Counted from the first letter of the stretch, positions 22,333-39,235 are shown. The stretch is 64,000 nucleotides of DNA from Sesamum alatum (GCA_034509735.1 JACGWO010000005.1:36486479-36550478); one strand, 5' to 3'. Numbers and translations are program-made. Notes: generated by a model not told the origin, from the letters alone.

Positions 22333-22603
22333 GTTATAATTTAGCTTACACCCTCTGATATATGGTTTGTTTACACAAACCACTCATGCATTTTATATAA
22401 TTACATAAACCACTCGTGACAACACACAGGAATTTGTGTAATAATATCGACATTTTTTGGGGTGTATGTGTAATTTTCCAAAAAGTTGGGTCATTTGTGT
22501 AAATAATATTGACGTTTCTGGTAAGTGTTCATATAATTATTAAAAAACATGAATGATTTGTGTAAACAGATCATAAGTTAGAAAGTGTAAATATGATTAT
22601 CTC
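22333..22603. mobile_element. MITE present only in duplicate copy 2
   Basis: The left end GTTATAATTTAGCTTACACC pairs with the complement of the right end GAGATAATCATATTTACACT. Flanks TTTATTATA (22324-22332) and TATATTATA (22604-22612) are a 9-bp duplication with one mismatch. Copy 1 at about 16270-16285 shows a single TATATTATA, the empty site. A relative lies at 36625-36875. Confidence 0.72.
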
Positions 22604-24862
22604 TATATTATATTGCATTTATTATATATTAATGTACAGTACAAGAAAACAATCAATCATATGATAAATATAATATTTATATTTAAATCAAATTATTGAT
22701 TTTTTTCATGGTCCTATATCAAGATTTGTTTTCTTTTTTAATATTTGCACAATTTTGGCAATAGCATGCAAGAAAAAGGATTTACTTTTTCCTTCCCTAG
22801 CTTGTGAGAATTAAAGTGGTAAAGTTGTTCCTATTCTTGTTTTAGAAAAAGGGTTGGTGTCAAACTTCAGTATTTCAATATTTTTTTGGTATGCAGATTC
22901 TATCAAGTTTTTTATACATATTGAAGTGTTTTAATATAGATCAAACAATTCCAAAAAATTTAAATATCTTCGTTAGTCACTCATTTATGTTTTCATTCGA
23001 TTTTAGTTCATCATCTTTTAAATATACTGTATACTAGCCCTTCATCTTTTCAATATATTTAATTCGTTAAAATTCCTGACAATAAAATCTAACGAAGTAT
23101 AAATTAGAATGGATAAAATATTATATTAAAAAAGAGGGTAAAATTGGGAAAATGTCAAATTCGTATATTACTAAAAATATCATTGCATAACATATTATAA
23201 TCTATTTGCATGAAAAAAAAAATTGAAAACATCACAAGACCATGTATAAAGAAAACGTCATTGCAATTCCATGGAAAATGAAATTATAAAACTAGATGCA
23301 AAAAAAATTAAATGTCATTATAATGACATCATATCATTAATACAATATGTTTTGCATCAAAAAATTCAACGTCAACTTATTACTAATGCCGACAAAAATT
23401 TTTTATTTAATATCATGTACTCTTTCTAAATTCTGTAAATTCTCTCTTTTTATGTTCACAAGTTCTGATCTAGCATCAATTTGCAAAGATTTTAATTTAA
23501 CGTGTCGTTTATTCTGCTTAACGCAGTATATATGAACTAATTAAAGTCCACTTCATTTATGAAAATAATATAAACAGTGTGTTATGAATTTTTTTTATAC
23601 AATTAAAGCAAATTGAAGTATATAATATGATGTCACTATATTTAATCTAAAACTTGTTTTTTATCTGGTTTTATATTTCATTTGGTGGAGAATTGGAACA
23701 ATAGTTTTATAGATGATCTTTAGTTTTTTATATTTTTTTCGTACAAATAAGATTACAATACTTAATATAATGATATTTTCTGTAAGACTAATATAGGAAT
23801 TTTGCCTCTTCTTTTTTTTTTTTTTTTCAATTTTACCCCTTCTCAATGGAAAATCCGAGCCATTGTAACTTAGATTTTGTTATACTTAACTATCAGGTAC
23901 TTTAATAAAATATATTTAGAAGATGATGAACTACAATGATGTATATTAAAAATGACGAACTAAAGGAAATAAAAAGAAAAGACGATGGACAATAAAGAGA
24001 TTTCGTCTTTCTAAAATGATGCAGGTTCGAATTATTGTCAATGTTTACAAGGGGACATGCACATGGCCTGACCTTTATATATCTTCCAACAAGTCAAGAA
24101 TTTACTTCTTGACAAACTTATAATGCAGTGCATTTATGAGTTTGCTATACATAACAAGATTATCGTACAAGTTCAGATACAATCCTCTCCAGTAAAATTC
24201 TACAGTGCTGTCCTCTGGTTTTTCATTTTCAAACCCAAAAAAAAGAAAAAAAGAAATCCCAAACATTGTTTCAGTACATTTTGAAATAGTAATGTTTCGT
24301 TTTGTATATATACTTCAGATCAAAGTAACCAAACGCATACGAACGTTTTTTAATTGGTTTTTATTTCTTCATCACTAAGCAAAAGATAAAATAAGACTAA
24401 ATCTAGACTAGGTAGCATGTGTACTTTTGTAGTGAGATATATGTGCATGTTTGTTTGAATTGGTGAAGGTGAAAACACAAGCTAACTAATTGAGGTAATA
24501 ATAACATCAATCTTTGTCCAAAACTAGTCACCTTCCATACATAGTCTCTAGGCTTTGATAGGGTAAGATTAGATCAGGATCTTGTTTTCTGACACATCAG
24601 GTGTCTTTGAATATGTAATTATTGTATTATTTAAGGAGAATGATAGTTTGTGTTGTAATTATAGTAAATTTGTTATGTAATTGATTCAGTTGGATCAAAT
24701 TTAATTTATATAAAAATTGTTCATAATAATGTGTTGTGTCTTCTTATAAGGTGATCGTGCAACACATACTTCTCTACGATTTGCAGACACACAAGTTGAA
24801 TATAAATAGTGCTGGCCGGCTGGCCCCTGTTGCGGTTTAATAGGCCCTTTGAGTAATAATTA

Positions 24863-25262
24863 AAGTAAATTATAGTTACTTTTTATGAGATTTGTAATAA
24901 TTACGAATACTTCATTATTATTTGAAAAATTACAAATGCCACCCTCAAATGAATAAACAATTATGCATAAATTATTACTTTACCCTTCTTATTTTTTGAA
25001 AAATTTGAAAAATGAAAAAAAAATAGGGCGGGTAAAGTAAATAATCCATGTGGCGTATTAGTCCATAAAAATATATATAAGATTATAATTCATAATTTAA
25101 AAAGGCATTTTTATTAGTTCACCACAAAAGTTCGATGGAAACCTAAGAGAAAGGGCTCGTTGTTAGACAGACATTATAACTAAAAAAATATATGTAATTT
25201 TCAAATAATAAAAAAATATTTATAATTATGCCTAATCTCATTAAACGTGATTGTAATTTACC
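24863..25262. mobile_element. Fold-back MITE, GGATAATTAC family
   Basis: The left arm (GTAAATTATAGTTACTTTTT, then TTTGAAAAATTACAAATGCC) is answered by the inverted right arm (AATTTTCAAATAATAAAAAA, AAACGTGATTGTAATTTACC). Flanks TAATAATTA and TAATAACTC are similar. Confidence 0.55.
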
Positions 25263-26507
25263 TAATAACTCTGAATAAAAGCCATACATTTTACGATATT
25301 GGGGGTCTCCTATAATCACTCCTAAAACGAATTATTATATTGACAGTCATTTTTTAAATAAATACTATTGTTTAAAAAGAACTAAGAAACAATTATATCT
25401 GCTTTAATTTACATTCACTCCTACTAAAATTTGAACCTTCCAAATCTAACCACAACTTTTGAAATTTGGGCAGACATCACATCCTACTTTTTGAAATTTT
25501 TATCTTAGTGGGGACCAATTTGTCACATTTCTCCAGTAAAAATTACGGAAAATACCTTTTTTTTAATAAATATGAACAATACAATTAATTATATTAATAA
25601 ACAACACACCAATTCATAAAGTTACGAATGTAGTAAAAAGTGAGATTGGCGTAATTTGTATTAATGGGATGTAATTCAACACGCTTTATACTAGAGTTTA
25701 ATACAAGTTGTTTACGTATTCCTCATATGAGAAAATTGGGAATATTTATACTGGTACGACTTTACGTTATTTTGGGTATGTAAAGATAAAGTACTACTTT
25801 ATCTCTTACTTGTTTTCTATTACATGGCTACGGTTTATTGGCCAGGGGAATACTATTTGTTGCTCTATGTTGATTTGGTAAGTTTGATTTTGGACCTTCT
25901 TTTTCGATAATATCATTCTTATCTTATTTGATTTGATTTCTTTCCTTCATCTATAATTATACCAAATTTTCGAGAAAATTATTGTAATTCATCCTAAATT
26001 ATAATATTGGGATCGGACTTAATTATTGAAAGACAATAGCAGTAGAGTTGAAAAATAATTACTTTTTAGTGAAAAGCACCTTTTAATCACACACTGTGCC
26101 TTTATTCCACATGATCAAAGAGCAAAAATTTGATTTTTGACTTTTTATTTTTTTTTCATATTATTCAAAAATGAAAAGAAAAAAAAACAAATATTCTCTG
26201 ACGGCCAGAATTTGTGGATGGTGGCCCAACTCAGCAACCGCGTTTCCTGATAGAAATTATAAATGAGACCAGTCATATCCTTTTCGTCGTGATTTATTAT
26301 ATTATTTAATATATTTAAATTCAAAATAAAATATTAATAATTCAAATCAATAAATGCATTAAAAGACAAATGGACAACAACTTATTAAAAATATAGACGT
26401 ACATTTACATTCATGAAACTCGAACTCAAAACTTTTTTTATTACGAAGTATTATGTAAACCTTACCATTGGAATGAGGCCTTACTAGGTCCACTTTTCAA
26501 TTCTCGC
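25263..26507. other. Intergenic, no gene seen
   Basis: AT-rich DNA with no reading frame or repeat structure that I can support. Confidence 0.4.
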
Positions 26508-26514
26508 TACTCCC

Positions 26515-26788
26515 CCTTTTTTTTATTGAAAGCGATGAATTTTTATTAATTGAAATAAAGAGATTACAAGCAGTCCTGTCGAACATCAACATCAAACAGA
26601 GATAATTACAACAATCAAATCAACAATATTACATAAATACCACCTAAGTAACTATTACAGTTACAAATAATACTTACTATACAGTACTACAGTACTAACA
26701 ACATCATCCCACACAGGGGGTTCGAACCCATAACCTCTACGATCATGGGACCTCAAGTTCGCCAACTGAGCTAGGCCTCATCGGCCAT
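26515..26788 (-). mobile_element. Full-length tRNA-derived SINE with TSD
   Basis: On the - strand the head GGCCGATGAGGCCTAGCTCA carries an A box (TAGCTCAGTTGG) and a strong B box (GGTTCGAACCC). An AT-rich body and an oligo-A tail (poly-T at 26517-26525 on +) follow. TACTCCC flanks both ends (26508-26514, 26789-26795), consistent with target-primed insertion. It is a different SINE family from the one at 22052. Confidence 0.82.
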
Positions 26789-26795
26789 TACTCCC

Positions 26796-28346
26796 ATTTA
26801 TTATTCTGACTTTTATTGTATTATATTAGTAGGCGTATTTTGGTGAGAAAAATAAAATCACAACAAACTTAAGTGAAATGAAATAAAATATTTGCATGGA
26901 AACAAGTCAATATCAATTAAATTATAAAATAAAAAGAAATAAAAAAAGGATAGCTTCTAGTTGGCGGGTTGTATTAATTATAGATGGGATTGATCGTATG
27001 TCAACTTCTTGAACATGACTCAAACCTCATAATCAATATATGCAATTATTGGAAATCTTAATCTTTATTAATTATCAAATCAAGTTCATCAGCATGTAAT
27101 ATAATTTTTACGTTATATATATTTTAAGAATAGTGATAATTAAATTAATAAAACATTTATTATATGACGGGTATAATTTGGTGCACGTTGAAATGCGACA
27201 TACACTTTCACGTTGTATCGTTTCAACAATCAACACTAAATAACATATAACGTAGTGAGAGGTTATGTTATAAATAGAGAAAAATTCAAAATCAATAACA
27301 TATACTGCATATTGTTGGTAGGCTTATAATTAATTTAGCTCAAAGTAAATAATTTATGTCCTTAAATTTGAGTTGTTGAACAACGTACTAAATATGGCAA
27401 ACTATATATTTGATACAATAATTAACTTGTATTAATTAAGGTACTTCAACAATAAATAATTTAGAAAAAATTTATATTTTATTAGATATTTTCACCTAAA
27501 ATTGCTATATTGCCTTTTTTTAGGGAAAAAAAAGTTGCCTCACACCCTCCAATTTTTTATTTTTATTTTTTCGGTAGACAAAATGAAAAAGGAGGAGTGA
27601 CACCCAGCCCACAGACCCGTCAGAAAATATTGCGCCTGCGACAGCTGACATATGAGTCGACGAGGATCCCTATAACTGATGTACCGATGCCAAAGAATGA
27701 AAGTCTTACCACATGAAAATTAATATAGGATGTATATTTAGTCCCATCAAATGTCTTGACAGAAATTCAAAATCATATCTTAAATATTATAATATTCAAT
27801 CTTAATCACTAAACCTTCAAATTCGTAGCATTGTGTTTTTTTTAATGACATAGAGCCCCCAAGGTTGTAATTGCATTTGCGGCCATTGCTTCCACACTTC
27901 GAGAACATAAATCTTGACTTTTTAAGCCTCTTAATTAACTAAGAAATTATGAAGATGAAATAATATATAATAATGGGCAAGAAAGTTCAATTGTCAACAT
28001 GTCAATCCCAATGAACAAATTATGAATAGTTCAAAATCAATTAGTCAATCAAATTACCACCTTTTTTTTTTTTAATAAATTCAATTTACAAGAAGAATAC
28101 AGAATTATGAGTATTCTAAAATTCGAGACCCGTAAAAAATAGGATTTAATACAATTTATCTATATGTGATATTATACGAGCAAATTACTCTTTTTAAATA
28201 AAATATAGCTATTTATCTTCATGTGTTTTTTAAAAATAGAGAAATTTACCTCACTATCTAAAAAGGTAAATTGCTTCATTTTAAAAAACACAAGAAGGTA
28301 TTTTGCTTTTTTTTATTTTTCATAGGGGATAATTGGCATATACTAT
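26796..28346. other. Intergenic, no gene seen
   Basis: AT-rich. A short stretch at 27590-27690 is less AT-rich (for example GACCCGTCAGAAAATATTGC) and lies in a 68-codon open frame starting at 27510. That frame has no recognisable domain, so I do not call a gene. Confidence 0.4.
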
Positions 28347-28349
28347 TGG

Positions 28350-28633
28350 CACTAGAAAAAAATTAACATCTAACCATAACTAATTGTCATGGTTAAAAAG
28401 AAATAGTTGTAGTAAATAATTATTCACCACGGCCACACAACGGTTATCGATCGTGATTTTTGTGAGCGTAGCTAAAACATTTGCTATGGTCCAGCCATGA
28501 CAAAATTAGTTTTCATTGTGGATAATTGGATTTTTGCAACGATTTTTAATTAATCATGGTTAATAATAATTATTTACCATGATTTTAGTCCATAGTCAAT
28601 AAAATTACACTCAATAATAATTTTTTTCTAGTG
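28350..28633. mobile_element. CACTA-type MITE with perfect ends
   Basis: Terminal inverted repeats are CACTAGAAAAAAATTAAC and its near-perfect inverse AATAATTTTTTTCTAGTG. The 3-bp duplication TGG sits on both sides (28347-28349, 28634-28636). Subterminal CATGGTTAA and TAACCATGA-like motifs are shared with 10391-10640. A low-complexity (CAA)n tract follows at 28784-28802. Confidence 0.85.
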
Positions 28634-28636
28634 TGG

Positions 28637-30300
28637 GATAAAGAGATGAATGGTACAATTTTTTTTTATATAATTAAAATGGTCATTATTAGTGCACCTT
28701 ACTCGACTTCTAACCAGTTTCCCGGAAGCCCAAAAAGCATGAGGGGAACTGGCAAATAAAATGCATTGAAACCAAAATATAACAACAACAACAACAACAA
28801 CAATAATATTAATAATACTCATTTCTTTTTTTTCTTATTACAAAATAATCAAGTAGGGGTGGCACCAACACCGACTAAAAAGAATTACATCTGCATCATG
28901 TATACTGATTAGAGGCCTTATAAATGATCTATTATCACTAAGGACTAAGACTCAATCACGTGTAAATCAACGTACAGGTCATAACATATGTTTAGCAACA
29001 CCAAACACATCAATAACAATTTGAATCTAAGTTACGGATGTTTCAACTTTCAATCTTAATTACTAAATTATAAAAATTAATAGTTAAAAGAAGAAAAAAA
29101 AAAAATGCAACTAGGGACATAGGCTAATTTATTGGAATTTGGAGACAGAAAATGCATTGGGATCAGAAGAATTGTGGGATGGGATGATGTCTGGTTAATA
29201 AATGACAAAGCACTTTGTACTAGGATGCTACTCTCTGCCTCTGTTCCACTTCCAGTTCAAGTTCAGATTTCTATTCCCATCACCAATCAAAATGATCATA
29301 TGATTGCCTATTTTTTAAAAATTTATTCAAATTCTTCTTCACAACAACAGTTTTTGATATTTGTTAAAAAATTACTATAATCTATTTTTATGTTAGGACA
29401 TTTTTTTTTTTTTGTAAACTTTAATATTGGACAAATTTGTAACATAAATTTTTTATAATTTGATATTTGTAATGCCATTCATCATATTCTTGTACTTTAA
29501 TTAGAACATACATTTAGATGAAAAAAAAATAATCAACTACTATGGTAGGTATTGTTACTAATTTTATGGGGTAAGGTATTTAAAGTGAATCTGTGATTAT
29601 GCTACCTTAATACGTAAATATCGCCTTAAATCTTTCGGAAACAGGACCTATAAAATAAAATAGCATCAGAACTGCACTAAGAAGGTCCTGGTAATAGCAT
29701 TCGATACTTAAGTCAGCTAAATCATAAAGAAAGGTATTTAAGGTCGTAGAAATGCTTCAACAGCAAAAGTTGTACTTGGACATGGAGGCAACTATTTATA
29801 AATTCCTCTCAATCGTGCAATTTCATGTAAACCAAAATACAAAAATAACGAGACAACCACTATTAAAATTTAGGAGGTACCGAGACTATATCGTAAAAGC
29901 CCTAAATAATCATCGGTGCAAGTCCAGCCCTTCGTAAGATTACCCTACGTGAAAAGGAAAGTAGTATTATTTACTCAAGTAGAAGCGGCAAATAATTAAA
30001 GTTGCTATTGGAATTTGGGAAATAAAAGTAAGAAACCAAAGGGGAAAAAGGGAAACGGAAGCATCTTTTGTTTATCGTAAAAACGCGTTTTTAGTTTGTG
30101 ACGCGAGAGAAATTAATACAACTCAACAGAAAGCAATTAGTGCTAAACACCTAAAAGAGAGAAAAAAGGTCTTATTTTTGACAAAGATTTCCGGTTGCCT
30201 AAAAAGCAAACAAAAGAAAAAAAGAAAAGGATAAATTGAAAAACTGAAAAAGAAATCTCTCTCTCTCTCTGAACTTTGATGGTGAATGATGCCACCACAG
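28637..30300. other. Intergenic and NDR upstream region
   Basis: No supported gene. Open frames at 29132-29380 and 29752-29937 lack recognisable domains. The last 200 bases become CT/GA-rich (CTCTCTCTCTCT around 30250-30360), typical of the leader of the kinase gene that follows. Confidence 0.4.
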
Positions 30301-30377
30301 CATAAAGTTTCCATCACAGTCTTCTTCTTCTTCAACTAACTTCTCTCTCTCTCTCTCTCTAGAAAGTTAGGGTTTCA

Positions 30378-31296
30378 AATTCAGTGTATGATAGTTGTTG
30401 TTATTGTCTAATTTCACCGGAGCAATTTTGTTATTTATGCATGGAGGATGATTTCACTTGCTGGATTCGGTGCGGCTGAGGGAAGGATGACGGAGTTTTT
30501 CGGTGTTCTGGATTGAGTTTACAGGTGAGCGAGTGGAGGTTTTTGTTGCTTTGGAGCTTAAGATTCGAGGGAGAATTGCGTTATTGGATCGGTTTGATGT
30601 ATTTACTTGTCATGCTAGTGATGGAATTTTGGAGAGAATGGTTGTTAGTTTTCTGGAATTGTGTGTAGTGGTGGCTTTACTGTACTGGTATAATGGCATT
30701 TAGCTTTTGAACGTGTGGTTATTTGTGAGATTTGTGAAGATCTTTTTTCCATTTTGGTGGTATGCAGAGTAATTGGAGGAGGTGTTGCGTTAGGCTATTT
30801 GATTGCTTTTGGTTCATTGATGTGCAGTAGATTTTTCAACTTTTCGCCCTGTGTTTTTGTTCTCTTTCATCTATTTTATATTTGAGGTGAGTAAGTTGCT
30901 TCATTTGTGAATTTGTTGACTATTATTACTTCTGATTTTCAGAAATGTTATCTTTACTCATTTTGCTTATACAGTACTTTGATTTTACTTGAATTATTTA
31001 TTTTGTAGAATTCTCGTTACATACAGAAGTTTCTTTGGCTATGATTGTAGTGATAAAGAAATAAGTCTGTAGTGTAGTTAAATTTGAGATTGGGTAGTCA
31101 ATTTGAAAGTAGAAACCGAAACTAGTCGTAAATTGAAATATGGAAAGTTTTAATTGATTCTTTTCTTACCAACCCAAAATGGATTTGTTGGCTATAAGGG
31201 AAGATTGCTGACGTTTCTCGACTGATTACGTATTGTTTCTTTCTCTATGCAGCAGCACCAATGATTTTTGTTTTTTTCGGAGATTTGATTCTTTAA
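30378..31296 (+). promoter_or_regulatory. NDR kinase 5' leader with upstream ORFs and intron
   Basis: The presumed leader contains short upstream ORFs starting at 30378, 30441 (13 codons with stop, MEDDFTCWIRCG) and 31261 (12 codons with stop, MIFVFFGDLIL). Strong donor sites lie at 30524/30525 (ACAG/GTGAGC) and 30886/30887 (GAG/GTGAGT), and a tandem CAGCAG acceptor at 31250-31255. At least one 5'UTR intron is therefore likely, and the uORFs that survive splicing could damp translation. The exact transcript is inferred. Confidence 0.45.
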
Positions 31297-31404
31297 TTGA
31301 AGTATTGGAAGCTTGCCGCTGAAGAAAGAGAAGTATTAAAGACACCAAATTAGTAGCATTTGGAACCAGTGCTACATTTCGACCCAGAAAAAGGGGTAAG
31401 GTTG

Positions 31405-35892
<4,488 letters not shown>

Positions 35893-36254
35893 TGCTCAAT
35901 GATCTGTTGATAGAATCCAAAGACTATAGTTAAAAAGATAAAAAAAACAAGGTTTAAGTTCACCTGAATTGAATAGGGTTTGTTGGGCTGTTTTCATCTG
36001 GTTATGCTTGAACTATAAAGTATCCATGGTGAAGGCAGTTTTCCCAGGTATATGTACCTTGATTGAGCTTGTGTAAATTATATGTCTTGTATGTACATAT
36101 TTTCTTTCTTTTTTTTCGTTTTCTGTTCTCATCTTTGATTTGTAACTCTGTTTTCCTTGTCTACTAGTAATTTATTGTTCATGTAATTGTTGTCTGAGTA
36201 TAGGGTTAATTTGAACAAAAGCAATTTTGAGAATGTAACATCTTTGTGTTGAAT

Positions 36255-36345
36255 TTTAGCATTTTTTCACATGTACCCACTCAATATTCGAACACGAGAT
36301 CTCCTATATCAAAGTTTTATGCCTAAACTATTGTGTTGTCCCCTC
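36255..36345 (-). mobile_element. Possible tRNA-like SINE remnant
   Basis: On the - strand, ATAGTTTAGGCATAAAACTT resembles an A-box region and GTGTTCGAATATTG a B box, about 35 bp apart. There is no clear tail or target duplication, so this is weak. Confidence 0.3.
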
Positions 36346-36624
36346 TGGGGACAATTCTTAGCTTGGAGATCAGTGCCCCTGCTTCCCATAATTGTGAATT
36401 TTTTTCACAACCCTTTTGAGTTGAGTACACAATGGGAAAATATTTCAGTATTTATTGTTTAACTTTTACTAAAATTACGTGGAGATATCAGCCTAATAAA
36501 ATGGAACATACTACAATATACACATTTGTAGAAGTATGGTAAACAAAGGGTGTAAAATACTTGTCTCGGAGCAAATATATAATTTATTTTGATACTACTT
36601 TTTATGTGTTGTAATTGTATTAAC

Positions 36625-36875
36625 GGTGAATTACAATCCCGCATTTGAATGTAAACACATGTGAAAGCTATATCTAATTGCATAAACACTTCTTGTTTTT
36701 TTGTAAAATTATGATAATACCTCTTAATATTGTAATCGCAGTTTATATTACACAAACAGCTTTGAGAATAAATAACTTAGACCACCCCTTTTGGGGTGTA
36801 TTTGTAATTTTTTCAAAGGGTATATGGTATTTGTATAATTAAGTTTAACTTTAGAGGATATCAATATAATTATCC
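36625..36875. mobile_element. MITE related to 22333-22603
   Basis: Shares the internal TTGGGGTGTATTTGTAATTT phrase and the CATAAACAC-type left arm with the copy-2 MITE, and has inverted ends (GGTGAATTACAATCC against ATATCAATATAATTATCC). Target duplication unclear. It lies downstream of NDR; the remaining 35893-37230 DNA is 3' UTR and AT-rich spacer. Confidence 0.45.
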
Positions 36876-37232
36876 TTATATTCATGTTAGACCTATAAAA
36901 GAATGTGTGTTTATTATTTTATGATTTAATATATAACTGTGATGCAGTTTAGAGATAACTATTTAACAATAAAACATTTTTGAAAAATAGTATGTATGTA
37001 TAACATTCATCATTACCTATAATAATTCTTATAAATATATTAAGTTTAAAGAAATTATAATACAATATTATATTAATAATTTTTCACATTATTGTTTTGT
37101 GGAGATTAAAGTGTAGGGGTTTTCCTAAATAACAAGTAATAAAATTTAAAATATGTTATTATATAGGGCGGTGGATGGAACATAAGATTATTAGGAAATA
37201 TCTTTAAAAATAGTGAAGACGGAAAACCGAAT

Positions 37233-37305
37233 TGCTCGCGTTGAGAGTCGAATCAAGACCTCCCGCTTACTAAACGGGTGCTCTAACCAACTGAGCTACG
37301 AGAGC
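37233..37305 (-). tRNA. tRNA-Thr (anticodon AGT), with a T-stem deletion
   Basis: On the - strand, acceptor GCTCTCG pairs with CGCGAGC (one T-C mismatch). The D arm GCTC-AGTTGGTTA-GAGC is perfect, and the anticodon arm CCCGT-TTAGTAA-GCGGG shows AGT. The T arm reads TTGA-TTCGACT-CTCAA, one base short of the usual TTGAG stem. The gene is thus 73 nt instead of the expected 74 with discriminator. There is no intron. A TTTT terminator follows 6 nt later (AAAA at 37223-37226 on +). It lies 85 bp upstream of the SF3b5 start codon, in opposite orientation. The deletion may mark a decaying gene or a sequencing error. Confidence 0.85.
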
Positions 37306-37390
37306 TGTTGTTCTTGAACTGCAATGATAAGATAATACCATTACGTTTTTGGTTGTCTCAATCGGCTGCTGTTTAATCCAGAGCACAAAG

Positions 37391-39235
37391 ATGCAGGTAC
37401 CTAAAATCCCTTCAAAACCCTAATTTTTTCGCAATTCGAAATTAAATTGAAATTTTAACTTGCTTTTGTTGATGAGATGCAGGCGAGTGACAGGTTTAAC
37501 ATCAATTCACAGCTCGAGCATTTACAGGCTAAATATGTCGGCACAGGCCACGCCGACTTGACTCGATTGTGCGTACCCTTGTGATAATTCTGTTGATTTT
37601 CAACTTTTATTAGTTAATTTGTTACGTTTGTTGTTGATGCTGTTCTCAAGTATCTGGCGAAAACAAAATTTGATTCACAGTGAATGGGCGGTGAATATCC
37701 ATCGGGATAGCTACGCTTCTTATGTCGGGCATTACCCCATTCTGGCCTACTTCGCCGTGGCGGAAAACGAATCTATTGGGCGAGAGCGCTACAATTTTAT
37801 GCAGGTACGTAATACTCTTCTTTCAAGAGGGTTTTTTTTTACCCTTTTCTTTGATATCTAGACTTTTTTTAGTTCCTTCTATTTTGCGTGCTTGTGTATT
37901 TTCTTGACTTCTGCTGGCAAAATTCTCTGTTTCTGCTGGTTTCAGTAATTTTAGGCATTATATGTTGTGCTCGTGCATCTTTCGTTAATCTTTTCCCCTG
38001 ATACAGGTGATGAATATAAATTTGTGGCGATGCAATTTTTTTCAGTTTTTTATTGATTTACTTCACCGAACTTGTACCATTGCATCACTCAATGAGTTCG
38101 CTAGTTTTTTATTAAATCGGAAAGGTATAATTTTTGTTGTTTTTGTTTGGTCATACTGTAATATAACTTCTGGGTTTTGATTATCTGAAGGTTTTATGGT
38201 AAATAAAATTGTTTGAAAATGGTTTACCTGGGAAGACGGCAAACGTTTCTGGGTGTTAAAAGTGTTTCTTATCAATGGAAGTAGTTTGATGGCAACACTT
38301 AATAATTGTTTTGGCTTTTCATTTCTACATGTGAAGAAAAGTGAATGTGAAAGTGATGAGTAGACTTTATCGGGTTTATGAATTTAGTGAAATTTTTACG
38401 TCGAGGAACTGGTTCTGAACAAACATGAGGTTAAGTTTTTCTATGAAAAGTTGATTTTACTGGATCCCTGTTGTCAATTTGTTACCAATGTTATTGCACA
38501 ATCAGATGAATTGAGAATTTTTTGTACAATGATGATGATGGTGCTCAGGTTTGACCATTTGATCTGGTTGGATCCTTTTATTTTCATGTTGGAATTGAAT
38601 AAAAATGGAGATATGACTGGCTTAATTCACCTGGAGTTTGCTGCAACTTTTATTCTTTATATGGTTGGTGCAGAGACAAAGCATAAAATTTTCTTCATTT
38701 AATTTTCAGCCTAGATGGGATGATATTTGGATGAATATTTGCATTTTGATTATTCCCATGTAAATATAGCCAAATTGCATTACTAAGTTATAGGCATCTA
38801 GTCTAAAAGAAGGTGGGTAATGACATCTCTGTGAACTTGCATTATGAAATGTGAACTTGCATTATGAAATGGTTTGAAAGCTTGTAATTGTACAAGTATA
38901 TACCTAATTTCTTGTCAAGATTCACGAAGCATGTTACCGTTTACGCAGCATTTTTGCATCCCTTCTCCAATAGTTGGATGTAGAGATGACGGTAGAATTG
39001 CTTGAGACGACTCTTTTAGTAATTGAGAACCTTTATGAAATTCTTATCATCCATCCGTGCTTATGGGATTTACTAAAACCTTATCACTACTTTTTCTGTC
39101 TTCTTTGGGATTTTTGGAGCTCTTTGAGCTAAATTATTGCATTGAAGTTGTGTGATGTTTTAAGGTCATGCTTTCTTGGTAACGCAGAAAATGCTTTTGC
39201 CCTGTGGTCTTCCTCCCGAGAGAGAAGATGATTGA
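37391..39235 (+). CDS. SF3B5: Splicing factor 3B subunit 5 (SF3b10/SF3b5)
   Basis: Four coding exons, 37391-37396 (only ATG CAG), 37483-37568, 37681-37804 and 39188-39235, join to 87 residues, the usual size of this tiny, extremely conserved protein. It is a structural subunit of SF3b in the U2 snRNP, which recognises the intron branch point. Recognisable blocks are DRFNINSQLEHLQAKYVGTG, TRFEWAVNIHRDSYASYVGH and the C-terminal KMLLPCGLPPE followed by acidic residues. The first coding exon is six bases long, and the third intron is 1.38 kb, large for such a small gene. The promoter region is shared with the divergent tRNA-Thr gene. The 800 bp after the stop has no other supported gene and is presumably 3' UTR and spacer. 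Confidence 0.94.

Larger units (their letters stand above)
20497..24530. repeat. Segmental direct duplication, copy 2
   Basis: Collinear with 12925-19130 (see anchors there) but without that copy's main insertions. Between 23080 and 24200 it holds about 1.1 kb without counterpart in copy 1, where a Mutator-like element sits instead. No gene is evident across it. Confidence 0.85.

Noticed and set aside
27510..27716. 68-codon frame in a less AT-rich patch
   Set aside because: Considered as a small gene, but it has no domain, no splice context and a low-complexity N-terminal half.
31360..31404. N-terminal extension of the NDR kinase
   Set aside because: The frame is open upstream but begins at TTG, not ATG. 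The family start matches MEAAKRWF at 31405.
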